64,000 nt of DNA from positions 107,594 to 171,593 of the forward strand of contig NZ_QEQQ01000013.1 of the NCBI RefSeq assembly GCF_003097235.1, given 5' to 3'. The notes under the pieces are model-generated. The model made no database searches. It was not told where the DNA came from and worked only from the letters and a program-made list of their open reading frames with translations. The stretch is from Pseudomonas sp. CC120222-01a. GTDB taxonomy: Bacteria > Pseudomonadota > Gammaproteobacteria > Pseudomonadales > Pseudomonadaceae. The position numbers were made by a program, and so were the translations under genes. Positions 61,362 through 64,000 of the stretch are shown here, one piece after another (the stretch's first letter is position 1; each line of letters opens with the position of its first letter).

Positions 61362-62621
61362 TCAACCCAGGCGCGGCAACAGGATCGCCACGCTCAAGCC
61401 ACCTGCCTCGCCCGACTTCGCGCTGATACTGCCCTGGTGCAGCCCGATGGCGCGCCGGGCGATGGCCAGGCCCAGGCCAAAGCCATCGGTGCCGCTGTGC
61501 CCGCCCCGGTCGAACGGCTCGAAGATGCTCTGCAGGCGCGCCGGCTCGACCCCGGGGCCCTGGTCGACGATATGCACCTGCAACTGTTCCCCGCCGCCCA
61601 CCAGCCTCGCCTCGACGCGTACTTCGCTGCCCGGCGCGGTATAGCGCACGGCGTTGCGGATCACATTCTCGAAGGCGCGGTACAGCAACTCCTCATGGCC
61701 ACGGGTGACGAATGTGCCAGCGCCCTGCAGGCTGACCTGCGCCTGCTTCATGCCCGCCTCGAAACGGGCGTCCTCGACGATCTGCGCCAGTACCTCGACG
61801 GCATCCAGTTCGCCCTGCTCGCTTTGGCCTTGCTGCGACTGCACCCGCGCCAGGGTCAGCAGCTGCTCGATCAGGTCATCCATGCGCCGCGATTCGCGTT
61901 CGATTCGCCCAAGCATTTCCTCGCGCTCGGGCTGCTGACGCAGCAGCCCGATGGCGACATGCAGCCGGGTCAGCGGCGAGCGCAGTTCGTGGGAGATGTC
62001 GTGCAGCAACTGCTGCTGCGCTTCGACCAGCGCCTTGAGCTGCCCGGCCATGCGGTCGCAGTCTTCGGCCAGCTCGACGATTTCGTCGCGCCGCCGCCCC
62101 AGGCGCGGGCGCACACGCACGTCGAAGCGGCCTTGGGCAACCTGGCCCATGGCCTCGCGCAGCCAGGTCAGCGGCCGGGTCAGGTAGAGGCTGCAGAGCA
62201 AGGCGAACACCGCACTCATCAGCGTACCGGTCAGCAACGGGCCCATGCCCCGTGGGCGCGGTGCCTCATCCAGGCGTGTGGGCACCGAAGCCCGCAGCAC
62301 CAGGGCCTGGCCGCCCTCATCGAGCAGTGCCCGCTCGAACCGTGGGGTGTCAACTGCACGCCCGGCCAGCAAGTGACCGGTGCCGTCGTACAGGCCCACC
62401 TGCACCTCCGGTGGCTGCGGCGACACCTGCAGGTACTGGCGGCCGGCCTGTTCGCCATAGCGCTGCAACAGGTTCAGTTCAGTGGCCAGCATGGCCCGCA
62501 ACCCGGGGGTGTCACCGCGCAGGTCGTCGAGCATGAACGCCCCCGCACCGACCAGGAAGGTCAGGCTGTTGGCCAGCCAGAATGCCAGGAACAGCTTCCA
62601 GAACAGGCGCCGGCGCATCAT
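61362..62621 (-). CDS. cpxA: Sensor histidine kinase, CpxA-like
   Basis: A 419-residue kinase. Membrane spans at about 8-29 and 128-148 flank a roughly 95-residue periplasmic sensor. HAMP follows (about 148-200), then the H-box HDISHELRSPLTRL with phospho-acceptor His211. ATP-binding boxes are N (ENVIRNAVRYT), G1 (IVDQGPGV), F and G2 (GFGLGLAIARRA). It overlaps cpxR by 4 bases. The Cpx label rests on the partner regulator and the CpxR box; the periplasmic domain is short for a typical CpxA. Confidence 0.85.
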   Translation of the reverse strand: MMRRRLFWKLFLAFWLANSLTFLVGAGAFMLDDLRGDTPGLRAMLATELNLLQRYGEQAGRQYLQVSPQPPEVQVGLYDGTGHLLAGRAVDTPRFERALLDEGGQALVLRASVPTRLDEAPRPRGMGPLLTGTLMSAVFALLCSLYLTRPLTWLREAMGQVAQGRFDVRVRPRLGRRRDEIVELAEDCDRMAGQLKALVEAQQQLLHDISHELRSPLTRLHVAIGLLRQQPEREEMLGRIERESRRMDDLIEQLLTLARVQSQQGQSEQGELDAVEVLAQIVEDARFEAGMKQAQVSLQGAGTFVTRGHEELLYRAFENVIRNAVRYTAPGSEVRVEARLVGGGEQLQVHIVDQGPGVEPARLQSIFEPFDRGGHSGTDGFGLGLAIARRAIGLHQGSISAKSGEAGGLSVAILLPRLG

Positions 62622-63310
62622 TCGACGATCAGCATGTAGCCCATGCCCCGCACGCTCTGGATCCAGCTGCTGCCATCGTCACGCGGGCCGAGCTTCTGGC
62701 GGATGCTGCTGATGTGCACGTCGATGCGACGGTCGTAACGGGTCAGTGGCCGGCCCAGCGCGTTCAGCGACAGGTCCTGCTTGCTCACCAGCTGGCCGGC
62801 CTGGCGGACCAGGGCTTCGAGCAGGCTGAACTCGGTGCCGGTCAGGTCCAGCGGTATCGGCCCCCACTGCGCCTTGCGCCGCCCCGGCCACAGGGTCAGC
62901 GCACCACGGCCGATGGACTCGGCACCCTGGCTCTCGGCCAGCATCTGGGGATGCACCCGGCGCAGGATCGCCCGCAGGCGCGCCACCAGTTCACCCGGCG
63001 AGCTGGGCTTGGGCACATAGTCGTCGGCCCCCAGTTCCAGGCCGGCGATGCGGTCGATGTTGTCACCCCGGGCGGTCAACAGCAGCACCGGTACCTGGCT
63101 GCGCGCACGAATGCGCCGCAGCACTTCGATGCCCGAGATGCCCGGCAGCATCACGTCCAGCACCACCAGGCGGTAAAGCCCGCTCAAGGCGCGGCTCTCG
63201 CCCTCCTCACCAGTGGCCACGGCAGTGGCCTGGAAGCCCTCGCGGGCCAGGTACAGAGCGAGCATTTCGGTCAGTTCGCGGTCGTCGTCGACCAGCAGTA
63301 CGGGAATCAT
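62618..63310 (-). CDS. cpxR: OmpR-family response regulator, CpxR-like
   Basis: A 230-residue regulator. Receiver: acidic pocket Asp8-Asp9, phospho-acceptor Asp52 (LVVLDVMLPG), Thr79 and Lys101. The C-terminal winged helix ends in RRIDVHISSIRQKLGPRDDG followed by SVRGMGYML, close to the E. coli CpxR end. First gene of the pair. A perfect GTAAA-N5-GTAAA box lies about 70 bases upstream, which supports autoregulation and the CpxR identity. Confidence 0.87.
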   Translation of the reverse strand: MIPVLLVDDDRELTEMLALYLAREGFQATAVATGEEGESRALSGLYRLVVLDVMLPGISGIEVLRRIRARSQVPVLLLTARGDNIDRIAGLELGADDYVPKPSSPGELVARLRAILRRVHPQMLAESQGAESIGRGALTLWPGRRKAQWGPIPLDLTGTEFSLLEALVRQAGQLVSKQDLSLNALGRPLTRYDRRIDVHISSIRQKLGPRDDGSSWIQSVRGMGYMLIVE

Positions 63311-63377
63311 GATGGGTCAGGTGCCAGGTTCTACAAAAGCGCAATGATCGCCCCGTCCTGGCAGACGGTGGGCGAAC

Positions 63378-63392
63378 TTTACACATCTTTAC
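63378..63392 (-). promoter_or_regulatory. Candidate CpxR box between cpxR and the bamA-like gene
   Basis: On the minus strand GTAAA, five bases, GTAAA: an exact match to the E. coli CpxR consensus. It is 68-82 bases upstream of cpxR and 97-111 bases upstream of the divergent bamA-like start, so it could serve both promoters. Confidence 0.65.
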
Positions 63393-63488
63393 CCTCGGTT
63401 AACCGCGCCGAACACAGCCCGCCCGTATGCTCATCGCCCGCTTCCCGGCAGCCCAGTGCTGCTCTTCTACGCCCGCCTGGAACCCTCG

Positions 63489-64000
63489 ATGAACTACCCG
63501 CGACTGTTGCTCTCCATCCTGCTGCTCAATGCCTCCATGGCCCAGGCCGCGTCGTTCAGGATCGCCGACATCCGCGTCAACGGCCTGCAGCGGGTGTCCG
63601 CCGGCAGCGTGTTCGGTGCCTTGCCACTCAACGTTGGTGACGAAGCTGACGACCGTCGCCTGGTGGATTCCACCCGTTCGCTGTTCAAGACCGGCTTCTT
63701 CCAGGACATCCAGCTGAACCGCGATGGCAACGTCCTGATCATCAACGTGATCGAGCGCCCGTCGGTATCGAGCATCGAGATCGAAGGCAACAAGGCGATC
63801 AGCACCGAAGACCTGATGAAGGGCCTGAAACAGTCGGGCCTGGCCGAAGGCGAGATCTTCCAGCGTGCCACCCTCGAAGGCGTGCGCAACGAACTGCAGC
63901 GCCAGTATGTGGCCCAGGGCCGCTACTCGGCCGAAGTCGATGCCGAAGTAGTGCCGCAGCCGCGCAACCGGGTGGCCTTGAAGATCAAGATCAACGAAGG
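63489..64000 (+). CDS. bamA: BamA-like outer-membrane assembly protein, 3' end outside window
   Basis: The first 170 codons are visible. A signal peptide ends near AQA (residue 20), followed by ASFRIADIRVNGLQRVSAGS, the start of POTRA1, and POTRA2 from IERPSVSSIEIEGNKAI, ending in the NRVALKIKINEG stretch. This is the N-terminus of BamA, which folds beta-barrel proteins into the outer membrane. The usual bamA neighbour rseP is not upstream; instead cpxR is divergent. It could therefore be a second BamA copy or a relocated main copy. The beta-barrel domain lies beyond the window. Confidence 0.88.
   Translation, partial: MNYPRLLLSILLLNASMAQAASFRIADIRVNGLQRVSAGSVFGALPLNVGDEADDRRLVDSTRSLFKTGFFQDIQLNRDGNVLIINVIERPSVSSIEIEGNKAISTEDLMKGLKQSGLAEGEIFQRATLEGVRNELQRQYVAQGRYSAEVDAEVVPQPRNRVALKIKINE

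Overview
The window looks like chromosome of a fluorescent pseudomonad of the Pseudomonas putida group. The evidence is high-GC coding sequence, P. putida-type REP palindromes in many intergenic gaps, and a gene order in the first 25 kb (muxABC, tpx, serine transporter, amaC, dpkA, RpiR, ABC transporter, amaD, C26 peptidase, kdgD, MFS, garD, ketoglutarate semialdehyde dehydrogenase, GntR) that matches, from memory, the PP_3582 to PP_3603 stretch of P. putida KT2440. I see no tRNA, rRNA, CRISPR array, transposase or phage gene. It reads as accessory-metabolism chromosome rather than an island.

Layout. 1-6.5 kb: the tripartite RND efflux operon muxABC (minus strand; muxC runs off the left edge). 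6.7-8.7 kb: tpx and an SdaC-type transporter. 9-17 kb: a D-lysine/pipecolate block, with the aminotransferase AmaC and the reductase DpkA on the minus strand, and on the plus strand an RpiR regulator, a polar amino-acid ABC importer and the D-amino-acid dehydrogenase AmaD. 17.2-18 kb: a C26 glutamine amidotransferase-like hydrolase. 18.6-25 kb: a galactarate/glucarate operon (kdgD, MFS, garD, semialdehyde dehydrogenase) closed by its likely GntR/FCD repressor, with a shared candidate operator at both ends. 25-37 kb: mixed regulators, small membrane or secreted proteins, OsmC plus a YeeE/YedE sulfur transporter, a sorbosone-type dehydrogenase and a methyltransferase. 37.5-39.7 kb: an OsmC-YcaO fusion. 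40-45 kb: an IorAB-type periplasmic molybdoenzyme, a tri-heme cytochrome c and the XdhC maturation factor. 45-48 kb: a solute-binding protein and a PAS-GGDEF diguanylate cyclase. 48-51.6 kb: a split pqiA, pqiB, pqiC lipid-transport operon. 52-54.6 kb: a TetR-DHA2 drug efflux pair. 55-60 kb: an unassigned catabolic operon (amidohydrolase, MFS, SDR, TIM barrel, cupin) with a divergent LysR. 61-64 kb: a CpxR/CpxA-like two-component system divergent from a bamA-like gene cut by the right edge.

The most notable link is regulatory. Two perfect CpxR-type boxes (GTAAA-N5/6-GTAAA) occur, one before muxA and one between cpxR and the bamA-like gene. This suggests that the efflux pump at one end of the window and the bamA-like gene at the other belong to the regulon of the two-component system encoded here. 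The bamA-like gene also lacks the usual upstream rseP and may be a second, stress-controlled BamA.

All functional calls come from reading the sequences. No database search was run.
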